Shown: positions 55,906 through 64,000 of the stretch, in pieces
How positions within the stretch are numbered: position 1 is the stretch's first letter
How the letters are laid out: the number at the start of each line of letters is the position of its first letter
Assembly (NCBI RefSeq): GCF_024721175.1
Contig: NZ_CP099399.1
Span: forward strand, 2,542,001-2,606,000
Origin: Rhizobium sp. Pop5
GTDB lineage: Bacteria; Pseudomonadota; Alphaproteobacteria; Rhizobiales; Rhizobiaceae
Length of the DNA stretch: 64,000 bases
Reading direction: 5' to 3'
The notes under the pieces: generated by a model
Told to the model about the DNA's origin: nothing
The model's database searches: none
Seen by the model: the letters and a program-made list of their open reading frames with translations, nothing else
Position numbers and translations under genes: made by a program

Positions 55906-57108
55906 ATGACGCAGACCATGACCAAAAAGCCGCCGCTTGCCGGCATCAGGGTGATCGAGCTTGCCCGCGTGCTTGCCGGCCCCTGGGCGGGGCAGATGCT
56001 TGCCGATCTCGGCGCCGATGTCATCAAGGTGGAAAATCCCGACGGCGGTGACGATACCCGCCAATGGGGCCCGCCCTTCGTTGAAGGCGCCGACGGCGAA
56101 AATCTCTCGGCCGCCTATTATCATGCCACCAATCGCGGCAAGCGCTCCATCACCGCCGACCTGAAGAGCGCGGAAGGCCAGGATCTCGTCCGCCGGCTCG
56201 TGGCCACCGCCGATGTTGTGATTGAGAATTTCAAGCTTGGCGGCCTCGCCAAATACGGGCTCGATTATGACAGCCTGCGCAAGGTGAACCCGAAGCTCGT
56301 CTATTGCTCTATCACCGGCTTCGGCCAGACCGGCCCCTATGCGGGCCTCGCCGGCTACGACTACATCGTCCAGGGCATGTCCGGCTTCATGTCGATTACA
56401 GGCGAGCCGGACGGCCAGCCGATGAAGGCGGGTGTGGCGATCGCCGATATATTCACCGGCATCTATGCCGTCTCGGCGATCGAGGCCGCGCTGATCCACG
56501 CGCTGAAATCAGGCGAAGGCCAGCTCATCGACATGGCGCTCCTCGACGTGCAGTCGGCCGTCCTTGCCAATCAGAACATGAACTACCTGATCTCCGGCAC
56601 GGCACCGACCCGGCTCGGCAATGCCCATCCCAATATCTCGCCCTATGAGGTCGTGCCGGCCGCCGACGGTTATCTCATTCTTGCGGTCGGAAACGACGGC
56701 CAGTTCCGCCGCCTCTCCGCCATCCTCGGCCTGGAGGCGATGTCGGGCGACGAGCGTTTCTTCACCAACAGGGCCCGCGTCGCCAATCGCGGCGAGGTGC
56801 GCCGCCTCATCTCCGCCGAGACGCTGAAATGGCAGAAGGCGGATCTTCTGAAAGCCTGCGAGGACAACGCGGTTCCCGCCGGCGCGATCAACACGATCGA
56901 GGAAATGTTCGCCGATCCGCAGGTGCAGGCCCGCGGCTTGCGCATCGATCTGGCGGATGCCGCCGGCACCGTCATCCCCGGCGTCAGAACGCCGGTGGTC
57001 ATGTCCGAGACGCCCTTGCGCTACACCAGGCCGAGCCCTCGGCTCGGCGAACACGGGCAAGAAATTCTGGCGGAACTCGCCGTGTACGAGAGGAAGGCAT
57101 CGTCATGA
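55906..57108 (+). CDS. Class III CoA-transferase (CaiB/BaiF family)
   Basis: A 400-residue family III CoA-transferase. The N-terminal LAGIRVIELARVLAGPWAGQMLADLGADVIKVENP is diagnostic, and the catalytic aspartate is D181 in GVAIADIFTGIYAVSAI. These enzymes swap CoA between carboxylic acids through mixed anhydride intermediates; known members act on oxalate/formate, carnitine or methylsuccinate-type acids. GGGAGGAAC precedes the ATG. Its stop overlaps the ThDP-enzyme ATG by 4 bases (ATGA), so the two products are made together and likely act in one route. Confidence 0.92.
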   Translation: MTQTMTKKPPLAGIRVIELARVLAGPWAGQMLADLGADVIKVENPDGGDDTRQWGPPFVEGADGENLSAAYYHATNRGKRSITADLKSAEGQDLVRRLVATADVVIENFKLGGLAKYGLDYDSLRKVNPKLVYCSITGFGQTGPYAGLAGYDYIVQGMSGFMSITGEPDGQPMKAGVAIADIFTGIYAVSAIEAALIHALKSGEGQLIDMALLDVQSAVLANQNMNYLISGTAPTRLGNAHPNISPYEVVPAADGYLILAVGNDGQFRRLSAILGLEAMSGDERFFTNRARVANRGEVRRLISAETLKWQKADLLKACEDNAVPAGAINTIEEMFADPQVQARGLRIDLADAAGTVIPGVRTPVVMSETPLRYTRPSPRLGEHGQEILAELAVYERKASS

Positions 57109-58763
57109 AGAAGACCGGCGGGGAACTGATCGTCGAGGCGCTGAAGGCAAACGGCGTCAAACGCCTCTCCTGCGTGCCCGGCGAGAGCTTCCTTGCCGTC
57201 CTCGATGTGCTGCGCGACAGCGATATCGACGTCCTCGTCTGCCGCCAGGAAGGCGGCGCCGCGATGATGGCGGACTGCTGGGGCCGACTGACCGGCGAAC
57301 CCGGCATCTGCATGGTGACCCGCGGCCCCGGCGCCACCAACGCCTCGGCCGGCCTGCACATCGCCAAACAGGACTCGATCCCGATGATCCTCTTCATCGG
57401 CCAGGTGCAGCGGGAAGCGCGCGAGCGCGAGGCCTTCCAGGAGGTCGAGTTCCGCCGCGCCTTCACCGAATTCGCCAAATGGGTGGGAGAGATCGACGAT
57501 GCCGCCCGCATTCCCGAATTCGTCACCCGCGCCTTTGCGATCGCCACATCGGGCCGCCCCGGCCCCGTCGTGCTGACATTACCGGAAGACATGCTGCGCG
57601 ACGAGGTGGAGGCACCCCGCGCCAAGCGCTACGTCAGCGTCGAAGCTCATCCCGGCAGCAGCCAGATCGACGACCTCTATCTGCGCCTCTTGAAGGCCGA
57701 GCGGCCGATGGTGATCCTCGGTGGCACGCGATGGGATGCCGACGCCGTTGCCGATTTCCAGGCCTTCGCGGAACGCTTTCAACTGCCCGTCGGCTGCTCC
57801 TTCCGCCGGCAGATGCTGTTTGATCATCTCCATCCCTGTTATGCCGGCGATGTCGGCATCGGCATCAATCCTGCTTTGGCAAAAGAGATCAAGGAGAGCG
57901 ATCTGCTGATCCTGCTCGGCGCCCGCATGTCGGAAATGCCGTCCTCCTCCTATACGCTGATCGATATCCCCTACCCCCAGCAATCGCTGGTGCACATCTA
58001 TCCCGACGCTTCCGAACTCGGCCGCATCTACCGCCCGGATCTTGCCATCTGCGCAGCGCCTGCCGATTTCGTCGCGGCCCTCGCCGATCTGGAAGCGCCG
58101 GCCGAACCGCGCTGGGCCGAGCGCACGGAGCGCATGCACCAGGCCTATCTCGGCTGGTCGAAGCCGCCGGCGACGGGTCCGGGCGCCGTCCAGATGGGGC
58201 CGATCATGGAATGGCTGGAGGCCAATACCGGGCCGGAGACGATCTTCACCAACGGCGCCGGCAACTACGCCACCTGGCTGCACCGCTTCCATCGCTTCCG
58301 CCGCTTCAACACCCAGTCGGCCCCGACCTCCGGTTCGATGGGTTACGGCCTGCCGGCTGCGGTGGCAGCCAAACAGCTCTTTCCCGAGCGCGAGGTCATC
58401 TGCTTTGCCGGCGACGGCTGCTTCCTGATGCACGGCCAGGAATTCGCCACCGCCATCCGCTACGGCCTGCCGATCATCGCAATCGTCGTCAACAACGGCA
58501 TGTACGGCACGATCCGCATGCATCAGGAGCGCGAATATCCCGGGCGCGTCAGCAGCACCGATCTCACCAATCCCGACTTCGCAGCCCTTGCCCGCGCCTA
58601 TGGCGGCCACGGCGAAACGGTGGAAAGCACGGAGGAATTTGCGCCGACCTTCGAGCGGGCGCGCCAAAGCGGTAAGCCGGCAATCATCGAGGTGAAGCTC
58701 GATCCCGAGGCGATCACGCCGACCAGAACGCTGTCGGAAATCGCCCAAACGAAAAGCCGGTGA
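57105..58763 (+). CDS. Thiamine-diphosphate-dependent enzyme of the acetolactate synthase / decarboxylase superfamily
   Basis: A 552-residue ThDP enzyme. N-terminal catalytic glutamate in VLVCRQEGGAAMMADCWGR, RGPGATNASAGLHIA, central domain PGPVVLTLPEDML, and C-terminal ThDP-Mg motif GDGCFLMHGQEFATAIRYGLP followed by VVNNGMYG (GDG-x27-NN). The pair CoA-transferase plus ThDP enzyme resembles oxalyl-CoA detoxification (frc-oxc). However, the protein reads more like the ilvB/acetolactate synthase-like group, and the expected oxalyl-CoA pocket cannot be confirmed. It could be a decarboxylase or ligase for a 2-keto acid whose CoA ester is made by the neighbour. Substrate unknown. Confidence 0.85.
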   Translation: MKKTGGELIVEALKANGVKRLSCVPGESFLAVLDVLRDSDIDVLVCRQEGGAAMMADCWGRLTGEPGICMVTRGPGATNASAGLHIAKQDSIPMILFIGQVQREAREREAFQEVEFRRAFTEFAKWVGEIDDAARIPEFVTRAFAIATSGRPGPVVLTLPEDMLRDEVEAPRAKRYVSVEAHPGSSQIDDLYLRLLKAERPMVILGGTRWDADAVADFQAFAERFQLPVGCSFRRQMLFDHLHPCYAGDVGIGINPALAKEIKESDLLILLGARMSEMPSSSYTLIDIPYPQQSLVHIYPDASELGRIYRPDLAICAAPADFVAALADLEAPAEPRWAERTERMHQAYLGWSKPPATGPGAVQMGPIMEWLEANTGPETIFTNGAGNYATWLHRFHRFRRFNTQSAPTSGSMGYGLPAAVAAKQLFPEREVICFAGDGCFLMHGQEFATAIRYGLPIIAIVVNNGMYGTIRMHQEREYPGRVSSTDLTNPDFAALARAYGGHGETVESTEEFAPTFERARQSGKPAIIEVKLDPEAITPTRTLSEIAQTKSR

Positions 58764-58807
58764 GCCCGTGGCTCACTCCATTCAGAGTGAGTCCACACCC
58801 ACCGGCT
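58755..58807 (+). terminator. Branched hairpin covering the stop of the ThDP gene
   Basis: AGCCGGTG (58755-58762) pairs with CACCGGCT (58800-58807). Inside are two smaller stems, GTGAGCC-CGT-GGCTCAC and CACTC-CATTCA-GAGTG, giving a possible three-way structure. The TGA stop of the ThDP gene lies at the outer stem. Its T-run is weak, so Rho-dependent ending or mRNA protection is possible. Confidence 0.5.
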
Positions 58808-58833
58808 TCAGCCGATCAAAATGACAGGGCTTT

Positions 58834-59178
58834 TTAGTCGAGCGCAGCCGTGACGATGAATTCGACCTTGTACTTCGGCGCAGCGAGCTTGGCTTCGCTG
58901 GTGGCGCGGGCCGGCGGGTTTGCCGGGTCGATCCAGCCTTCCCAGACGGCATTCATCTCGCCGAAATAGGCGATATCAGAGAGGTAGATGATCGTCTGCA
59001 GGATCTTGGACTTGTTGCTGCCGGAAGCGGCGAGCAGCCGGTCGACTTCGGCAAGCGCCGATTTGCACTGATCGGTGACGCTTTCGCCCTCGCCCACCTG
59101 GCCTGCGAGATAGATCGTGTTGCCGTGAATGACGGCGCCGCTCATGCGCGCGCCGACGTCGATACGCTTAATGCTCAT
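58834..59178 (-). CDS. RidA family protein (reactive intermediate deaminase)
   Basis: A 114-residue YjgF/RidA-fold protein. MSGAVIHGNTIYLAGQVGEG, SALAEVDRLLAASGSNKSKILQTIIYLSDIAYFGEMNAVWEGWID and the closing PARATSEAKLAAPKYKVEFIVTAALD are in the family order; the arginine in PARAT contacts the imine in active RidA proteins. RidA hydrolyses reactive enamines/imines from amino acid metabolism. It lies head-on to the ThDP gene, so operon membership is excluded, though common metabolism cannot be. Confidence 0.9.
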   Translation of the reverse strand: MSIKRIDVGARMSGAVIHGNTIYLAGQVGEGESVTDQCKSALAEVDRLLAASGSNKSKILQTIIYLSDIAYFGEMNAVWEGWIDPANPPARATSEAKLAAPKYKVEFIVTAALD

Positions 59179-59250
59179 TGTAGTCTCCTCAGTGAATGGA
59201 AAAGGGCGGCGCTGAGGCGCAGCGCCGGAAATTCAACGCCCGGAACGGGC

Positions 59251-59589
59251 TCAGTTACGGATATGATGCGTCTTCTGATAGATTGCCGTCGAGCGCGCGC
59301 CGGAACGGCAATAACCGAGCATCGGCCGCGGGAATTCATCGAGCGCATCGACCATTCCCTGCACCGCTTCCTCCGTTACGCCCATCGGCCCGACGGGCAC
59401 ATGGGCGATCTCGATACCGAGTTCTTTGGCGCGCGCCTCGATGAGCGAAAACGACGTCTGGTCCGGGCTTTCATGGTCGGGGCGGTGGCAGACGATCGAT
59501 TTGAAGCCCAGCGCCTTGATCTCATCGAGATCATCGAGCGTGATCTGACCCGAAACCGAATATTCATCGTCGATCTGGCGAATATCCAT
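59251..59589 (-). CDS. TIGR01244 family phosphatase / sulfur transferase-like protein
   Basis: A 112-residue protein of the DUF442/TIGR01244 group, also found fused as the N-terminal part of BlhA-like proteins. The tyrosine-phosphatase-like loop is CRSGARST near residue 94 (C-x5-R), with the early IRQIDDEYSVSGQITLDDLDEIKALGFKSIVCHRPD. The free-standing form is usually next to sulfide-detoxification genes, none of which are seen here. Function remains uncertain between sulfur transfer and phosphatase. Confidence 0.82.
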   Translation of the reverse strand: MDIRQIDDEYSVSGQITLDDLDEIKALGFKSIVCHRPDHESPDQTSFSLIEARAKELGIEIAHVPVGPMGVTEEAVQGMVDALDEFPRPMLGYCRSGARSTAIYQKTHHIRN

Positions 59590-59660
59590 CGTCTTGTCTC
59601 CTCATAAATCGTGGGCTGATGGTCTACGACGCAGTCTGGCAAGCGTCAACAACACTTCGC

Positions 59661-60500
59661 TTACACGAAGGCAAAGCTCAGCGCATAGCTGCGACTTTCG
59701 CCTGGCGCCAGCATGTTGAACTCGCCGGCCGCCTCGAGTTCGTCGCGCAAGACCCATCGGTGTGAAACCGGCTCGATGCCGATGATATGGGCCGGCGCCT
59801 TCTGGTTTCGCCAGACCTGCAGATAAGGCAGAGTATCGGCGCGGAAGCGCACGCGGAGCGTCTTGCCGCCGATCGCGGCGATCGGGCCGAGCCGGACTTC
59901 CGCGAAGCCGTCCTCGGTCGCCGGCGCGGGGACACAGAAGATGCCGCCCGACTCCTCGCCGAAGGTCCAGGGAAAGCCGCCATTCTCCAGCATATGCCCT
60001 TCGAGCCGCGTGCCCTCGTCCAGCCATTTGCCTCCGGTGTTCATGTGATACATCAGAAAGGTCGGCACGATCTGGTCGCTCGTATTGACGACGCGGTCAT
60101 CGAGGCTCACCTCGCCGGTCGACCCGTCGATCCGCCACAGCCGCTCGATGCGCTGCGGCAAGCCTTCCACGGTCACGATGTCGATATCGGCACGGCATTC
60201 GGCATTGCCGTTCTCGAATTTCGTCCACAGCACCTTCGCCGCATGGCCGGAGGCCGATCCGTGCAGCGGATAGACCTTGCCGTCGCCCCGGCCGGGAATC
60301 GGCTGGCGGTGGCGGATATGGTCCGGCCCGCAGGTGAAGAGGAAACCTTCGAGCGAATGATCGATTCGCGGATCGCCGTCATCGGGTATGGCCCGCTTCG
60401 GCGCGATATCGACGCCCTCGACGGTGCATCCGCCGATATCCAGCACCGATGTCTCATCCAGCATCAGGCGCGGCGCGCTTGCGGCGGCAAATTCGATCAT
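59661..60500 (-). CDS. DUF4432-like aldose epimerase-fold protein
   Basis: A 279-residue protein starting MIEFAAASAPRLMLDETSVL. The fold resembles galactose mutarotases: YPLHGSASGHAAKVLWTKF, TFLMYHMNTGGKWLDEG (histidine pocket) and a final IIGIEPVSHRWVLRDELEAAGEFNML (family E-P-x-x in the sugar site). Members of the DUF4432/aldose-1-epimerase-like group act on sugars or their derivatives; the exact sugar is unknown. ATG at 60500 has GGAGAC. The frame beyond to 60623 has no such start. Confidence 0.82.
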   Translation of the reverse strand: MIEFAAASAPRLMLDETSVLDIGGCTVEGVDIAPKRAIPDDGDPRIDHSLEGFLFTCGPDHIRHRQPIPGRGDGKVYPLHGSASGHAAKVLWTKFENGNAECRADIDIVTVEGLPQRIERLWRIDGSTGEVSLDDRVVNTSDQIVPTFLMYHMNTGGKWLDEGTRLEGHMLENGGFPWTFGEESGGIFCVPAPATEDGFAEVRLGPIAAIGGKTLRVRFRADTLPYLQVWRNQKAPAHIIGIEPVSHRWVLRDELEAAGEFNMLAPGESRSYALSFAFV

Positions 60501-60704
60501 CTCGGGTCTCCTCAAGGACTTATCGGCCGCCGTAGCGTTAGGTTTCGCGCCGCGCTTCGTCAATCGGCTCCGTTCTGGTCTTGTCTTTTTGCCGCAAAGG
60601 TGGATTTTGCGGAACGGGCGCAAGGACGCAAACGTTTATGAGCAAAAGGAAATCTTAGTGATTTTCATATTTTGTTCAGCACGGTTTCATAAATTCCACA
60701 CTAG

Positions 60705-60718
60705 CGTCAAAATTGACG
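60705..60718. promoter_or_regulatory. Short inverted repeat before the L,D-transpeptidase gene
   Basis: CGTCAA-AA-TTGACG has six-base perfect arms and lies 38 bases before the GTG start. It could be an operator for a two-component regulator; no specific family is assigned. Confidence 0.3.
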
Positions 60719-60756
60719 GGTGTGTGTCTGCCCAGTCACTGTTCGAGGTCTGAGAC

Positions 60757-62157
60757 GTGAATCGCTTTTTGAAGTCGGCATTTTCCCTTGCGGCCGTGCT
60801 GGCGGCCTTTGCCGTTACAGCGCCCGAAGCGGGCGCACAGCAGTTCCGCGACCGCCGCCAGAGCGATATCGTGCTGGTTACGCCGAACGGCGAAATTCTC
60901 GACTATGTGCCTCGCGGCTTTGCCTATGCCCGCGACCGCAGCGGCAACCGCGTGCTGATCGATGCCTATGGCAACGTCGTCGCCACCGAAATGCGCGCCC
61001 GCGGCTATTATCCGCCGCGCCCCGGCCCGCGCGGGGTCGATAACGACCAATACGGCAACGATCCCTACTATGCCGACGACGGTAACAATGGCGATACGCG
61101 ATACTCCGAGCGCGGCGCCGTAACCGGCGGCATTCCGCGCGATGCGGCGATCGAGCGACAGCCGCTTGGCGAGCAGCCCTATCCCGACGACAACAGCATC
61201 GGCAATCCGCAGCCGGGTGATGACTACGCCTCGATCGATCCCGATCAGCAGATCCCGCCCGCCGACGCGCCGAAGGCCGTACCTGATGAACCCATCATCA
61301 CGCTGAAGAATAAGTCGAAGCCGGAGATCGTCGCGCTGCAGGTCTTCCTCGACCGCGCCGGCATCTCGCCCGGTGTCATCGACGGGCATATGGGCTCGAA
61401 CGTCACCAAGGGGATCTATGCCTACGACCAGATGACCGGGTCGAAGCTCGACCCCAATGACACCGATGCCATTCTGGAAGAACTGCGTATGAACGGCGGC
61501 CTGCCCGTCGTCAGCTATACGATCACGCCCGCCGATGCGGCCGGCCCCTATGTCGCGCAGATTCCGGAAGACTATTCGCAGAAGGCAATGCTGCCGTCGC
61601 TCGCCTTTACCTCGACGACGGAAATGCTGGCCGAGCGCTTCCACATGGATGAAGCCTTCCTCAAGGAGATGAACCCCGGCGCTGATTTCAGCGTTGCGGG
61701 CACGATCATCAAGGTCGTCAATCCGGGCGAGCCGAAGAGCGGCGAGGTTGCCCGCATCATCGCCGACAAGGCCCGCAAGCAGGTCTTCGCTTACGACGGC
61801 GCCGGCAATCTCATTGCCGCCTACCCCGCCTCGATCGGCTCAACCGACACGCCCTCCCCCTCGGGCACCGTGACGGTCGAGCGCGTCGCGTTCAATCCCG
61901 GTTACACCTACAATCCGAAAATCAATTTCCAGCAGGGCGGCAACGACAAGATCCTCAACATTCCGCCTGGCCCGAACGGCCCGGTCGGCACGGTCTGGAT
62001 GGCGCTCTCAAAGCCCACCTACGGCATCCACGGCACGCCCGAACCTTCGAAGATCGGCCGCACCCAGAGCCATGGCTGTATTCGCCTGACCAACTGGGAC
62101 GCTACCGAGCTCGCCAAGATGGTCAAGCCGGGGGTGACGGTCGAATTCGTGGATTGA
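60757..62157 (+). CDS. L,D-transpeptidase (YkuD/ErfK family)
   Basis: About 466 residues. Signal peptide MNRFLKSAFSLAAVLAAFAV (GTG start), a disordered Tyr/Asp/Pro-rich stretch to about residue 180, a peptidoglycan-binding-like unit (KPEIVALQVFLDRAGISPGVIDGHMGSNV) and a C-terminal YkuD domain from about 335. The catalytic triad region is IHGTPEPSKIGRTQSHGCIRLTN, with cysteine in SHGCIRL and the first histidine in GIHG. It makes 3-3 cross-links or attaches proteins to peptidoglycan, important for polar growth in rhizobia. GAGGT precedes the GTG. Confidence 0.94.
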   Translation: MNRFLKSAFSLAAVLAAFAVTAPEAGAQQFRDRRQSDIVLVTPNGEILDYVPRGFAYARDRSGNRVLIDAYGNVVATEMRARGYYPPRPGPRGVDNDQYGNDPYYADDGNNGDTRYSERGAVTGGIPRDAAIERQPLGEQPYPDDNSIGNPQPGDDYASIDPDQQIPPADAPKAVPDEPIITLKNKSKPEIVALQVFLDRAGISPGVIDGHMGSNVTKGIYAYDQMTGSKLDPNDTDAILEELRMNGGLPVVSYTITPADAAGPYVAQIPEDYSQKAMLPSLAFTSTTEMLAERFHMDEAFLKEMNPGADFSVAGTIIKVVNPGEPKSGEVARIIADKARKQVFAYDGAGNLIAAYPASIGSTDTPSPSGTVTVERVAFNPGYTYNPKINFQQGGNDKILNIPPGPNGPVGTVWMALSKPTYGIHGTPEPSKIGRTQSHGCIRLTNWDATELAKMVKPGVTVEFVD

Positions 62158-62177
62158 GCCGCTTCATTCACAAATAG

Positions 62178-62213
62178 AAAAGGCCGCCGGATCGCTCCGG
62201 CGGCCTTTTCGTT
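62178..62213. terminator. Bidirectional terminator between the L,D-transpeptidase and ParA-like genes
   Basis: AAAAGGCCGCCGG (62178-62190... arms) pairs with CCGGCGGCCTTTT (62197-62209) over ATCGCT. The symmetric A/T tracts allow both convergent genes to end here. Confidence 0.88.
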
Positions 62214-62227
62214 TCATCACGGGGAAA

Positions 62228-62941
62228 TCAGGCCGCCGAGCGGACCAGCGAGTTTCCCAAGTGGGCCGAGGCAGGCAGCCTGACCGGCAGCTTGCGCATC
62301 ATTTCCTCGGCGAAACAGGCGGCGTTCTCCCGCGCCTTGTCGAGATTGCTGACGCGCACCGGATCGATCGTGTGCAGCGTGCCGCCGCAATCGAAGATGT
62401 CGCGGAAAGCCGAGCGTTCGATGATCGCAGTATCCAGCACCGGCACGTGCCGCTCGCTGAGCAGCGACTTGACGAGCTGCAGCGCCCGCGTCGTCACCAT
62501 CGAGTTGACGCGGGTGAGCACCACCGAATGGCCGATTTTGATGCCCGCCTTCTCATCCAGATATTGCAGCAGTTCGAGCACCTGTGCGCCGCCGCGCGCA
62601 TCCATCGCGCAGCCCTGGATCGGGATCAACACATGGTCGGAAAGGCCGACGGCGGTGGCGAGCAAGGGATTGCGCGCGCCCGGCAGGTCGACGATGAAAT
62701 AGTCGGTATTGTGCTTGTTCTCACTGATATGCTGGGGCAGCGAGGCGGTGGTCACGAAATCGATCACCGAAACATTGGGGACATGACCTGATATTTCGTG
62801 CCAGCGCGAAATCCAGTGCTGTGGATCAGCATCGAGAATGGTGACGCGGTAGCCCTTGCGGGCAAGCTCGGTTGCGAGCAGGAGAACAGCGGTGGTCTTG
62901 CCGGCGCCGCCCTTGGTATTTGCGAATGTAATGACAGGCAT
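62228..62941 (-). CDS. ParA/MinD-like Walker ATPase, orphan
   Basis: A 237-residue ATPase starting MPVITFANTKGGAGKTTAVL with the deviant Walker A KGGAGKTT (signature lysine included). Switch region VTILDADPQHWISRWHE, Walker B-like DYFIVDLPGARNPLLATAV and later VLTRVNSMVTTRALQLV fit the VirC1/ParA-type small ATPases. No parB or centromere-like repeats are adjacent, so it is not a plasmid partition cassette; a role in placing protein complexes is likelier. GAGGATC precedes the ATG. A TTAACCAT-type site lies in its upstream region. Confidence 0.88.
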   Translation of the reverse strand: MPVITFANTKGGAGKTTAVLLLATELARKGYRVTILDADPQHWISRWHEISGHVPNVSVIDFVTTASLPQHISENKHNTDYFIVDLPGARNPLLATAVGLSDHVLIPIQGCAMDARGGAQVLELLQYLDEKAGIKIGHSVVLTRVNSMVTTRALQLVKSLLSERHVPVLDTAIIERSAFRDIFDCGGTLHTIDPVRVSNLDKARENAACFAEEMMRKLPVRLPASAHLGNSLVRSAA

Positions 62942-63031
62942 GTTTGATCCTCGAAGGGAAAATGGCGCGAGCCGGCATCGCTCTTTTGCGCACTGTCGGA
63001 GCATCGTGCGGTTAAGCCATCCTTTACAATC

Positions 63032-63039
63032 ATGGTTAA
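63032..63039 (-). promoter_or_regulatory. Candidate CtrA half-site upstream of the ParA-like gene
   Basis: The minus strand reads TTAACCAT, then TTAA-N7-TGTAA close to the full CtrA pattern, about 90 bases before the ParA-like ATG. Binding by CtrA is inferred only from the motif. Confidence 0.35.
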
Positions 63040-63113
63040 CAAATTCCAAACGCGCGCGGCGAAATTGCAGCCGGTATTTTTCATATCCCTAAAATTGGGG
63101 ATGCCCCAAGACG

Positions 63114-63145
63114 AAAAAAGCCCGGAAAGCCAAAGCTTTCCGGGC
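63114..63145 (-). terminator. Terminator after the alcohol dehydrogenase gene
   Basis: GCCCGGAAAGC (read on minus strand at 63145-63135) pairs with GCTTTCCGGGC (63130-63120) over a 4-base loop, followed by six T residues. It ends transcription coming from the right. Confidence 0.9.
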
Positions 63146-63171
63146 CAATCTGCAGGTCCACCCTCAAATTC

Positions 63172-64000
63172 TCAGAAGCAATCCCTGAAAAGGGCTTTGG
63201 TATTTTCAAGCGTCATCGCAACCGGGTTGCCACCGGCGCTCGGATCCTCGATCGCCATTGCCGACAATTCGTCGATACGATCAGGGGCGATTCCCATGGC
63301 GGTCAGCGTATCGGGCACGCCGAGCTCGGAGCGGAGCTTCAGCACATAGTCATAGAAGCCATCGAAGCCTCCCGAAATGCCGAGATAGGCAGCCGCCCGG
63401 CCGATCTTCTCCTCGATCGCAGCGCGGTTGAAGCGCAGTACTGCCGGCATGACAACCGCATTGGTCATGCCGTGATGCGTGTTGTAGACGGCGCCGATCG
63501 GGTGCGACAGCGCATGGATGGCGCCGAGCCCCTTCTGGAAAGCGACAGCGCCCATGGCCGCTGCCGACATCATATTGGCACGGGCTTCGAGATCGGTGCC
63601 TTCCTTATAGGCGCGCGGCAGGAATTCCTTGACGAGCCGCATGCCTTCGAGTGCGATGCCGGCTGACATCGGATGGTAGAAGGGCGAGGAATAGGCTTCC
63701 AGGCAATGCGCGAAGGCATCCATGCCGGTGCCGGCCGTGATGATCTTCGGCATGCCGACCGTCAGTTCCGGATCGGAGATGACGATACCGGGCAGGAACT
63801 TCGGATGGAAGATGATCTTCTTCACATGCGTTTCGGAATTGGTGATGACGCTGGCGCGGCCGACTTCCGAACCGGTGCCGGCCGTCGTCGGCACGGCGAC
63901 GATCGGCGCGATGCCCTCGAGGCTCGCGCGCGTCCACCAGTCGCCGATATCTTCGAAGTCCCAGACCGGGCGCGTCTGGCCGGCCATGAAGGCCACGCAC
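63172..64000 (-). CDS. Iron-containing alcohol dehydrogenase, C-terminal part (window edge)
   Basis: The reading is open to the right window edge, so the N-terminal nucleotide-binding part with the GGGS motif is missing. The visible 275 residues hold VAVPTTAGTGSEVGRASVI, the iron-site DAFAHCLEAY (first histidine) and HALSHPIGAVYNTHHGMTNAVVMP (further histidines), the hallmark of Fe-dependent group III alcohol dehydrogenases. Substrates in this family range from 1,3-propanediol to lactaldehyde and methanol; none can be chosen here. The stop lies 27 bases from a strong terminator. Confidence 0.92.
   Translation of the reverse strand, partial: CVAFMAGQTRPVWDFEDIGDWWTRASLEGIAPIVAVPTTAGTGSEVGRASVITNSETHVKKIIFHPKFLPGIVISDPELTVGMPKIITAGTGMDAFAHCLEAYSSPFYHPMSAGIALEGMRLVKEFLPRAYKEGTDLEARANMMSAAAMGAVAFQKGLGAIHALSHPIGAVYNTHHGMTNAVVMPAVLRFNRAAIEEKIGRAAAYLGISGGFDGFYDYVLKLRSELGVPDTLTAMGIAPDRIDELSAMAIEDPSAGGNPVAMTLENTKALFRDCF

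Noticed and set aside
55906..58763. Firm call as oxalate degradation genes frc and oxc
   Set aside because: Gene pairing is suggestive, but specific oxalyl-CoA residues cannot be confirmed from sequence alone.
62228..62941. Plasmid partition cassette
   Set aside because: There is a ParA-like protein but no parB gene or centromere repeats next to it.

Overview
The window is chromosomal DNA from a GC-rich alphaproteobacterium, almost certainly a Rhizobium of the R. leguminosarum / R. etli group. The evidence is the division and cell-wall cluster with lpxC directly after ftsZ, BtaA/BtaB betaine-lipid genes, a PPi-dependent phosphofructokinase, an alpha-type RNase P RNA, and CtrA-like TTAA-N7-TTAA sites. 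This is core chromosome with small accessory inserts. I see no prophage, complete insertion sequence, CRISPR array, tRNA or rRNA.

Layout. 1-5 kb holds the prmA 5' end, an SCO1/SenC copper protein, palindromic repeats, a decayed chemoreceptor tail next to an intact cheW, creA, a DnaQ-like exonuclease, a GNAT enzyme and a HigBA-type toxin-antitoxin pair. 5-32 kb, on the minus strand, is the division and cell-wall (dcw) cluster with its downstream partners. In transcription order it runs mraZ, rsmH, ftsL, ftsI, murE, murF, mraY, murD, ftsW, murG, murC, murB, ddl, ftsQ, ftsA, ftsZ, lpxC, bamD, recN, a DUF6886-like gene and ligA. Many of these genes overlap by 1-4 bases. One opposite-strand sugar-nucleotide epimerase gene splits the cluster between murB and ddl. 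Four TGGG repeats at exact 10-bp spacing precede mraZ and look like MraZ operator boxes.

32.5-46.9 kb holds rnpB, two tandem DAO-type flavoenzyme paralogues (the first preceded by a leader that can hide its ribosome site), and several peptidoglycan enzymes (two SLT transglycosylases, an amidase, a GH25 muramidase, an MltB-type transglycosylase). It also holds a TerB/J-domain protein, pfp, a LysE exporter, a serine beta-lactamase-like protein and btaAB with a possible Pho box.

47-64 kb holds two EamA transporters, a 25-residue membrane peptide gene downstream of a perfect CtrA-type box, and metF with a fused ArsR-methyltransferase regulator and its likely palindromic operator. After these come ettA, an RNase T2, and an operon of hydrolase, EamA transporter, class III CoA-transferase and ThDP enzyme. 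The window ends with RidA, a TIGR01244 protein, a DUF4432-like epimerase, an L,D-transpeptidase, an orphan ParA-like ATPase and a truncated iron-containing alcohol dehydrogenase.

No wholly new multi-gene system is evident. The best candidates for new biology are the alternative-hairpin leader at 35.4 kb, the small membrane peptide at 48.2 kb, the ArsR-methyltransferase/metF unit, and the CoA-transferase/ThDP operon. All calls rest on reading the sequence and on remembered family features; no database search was run.
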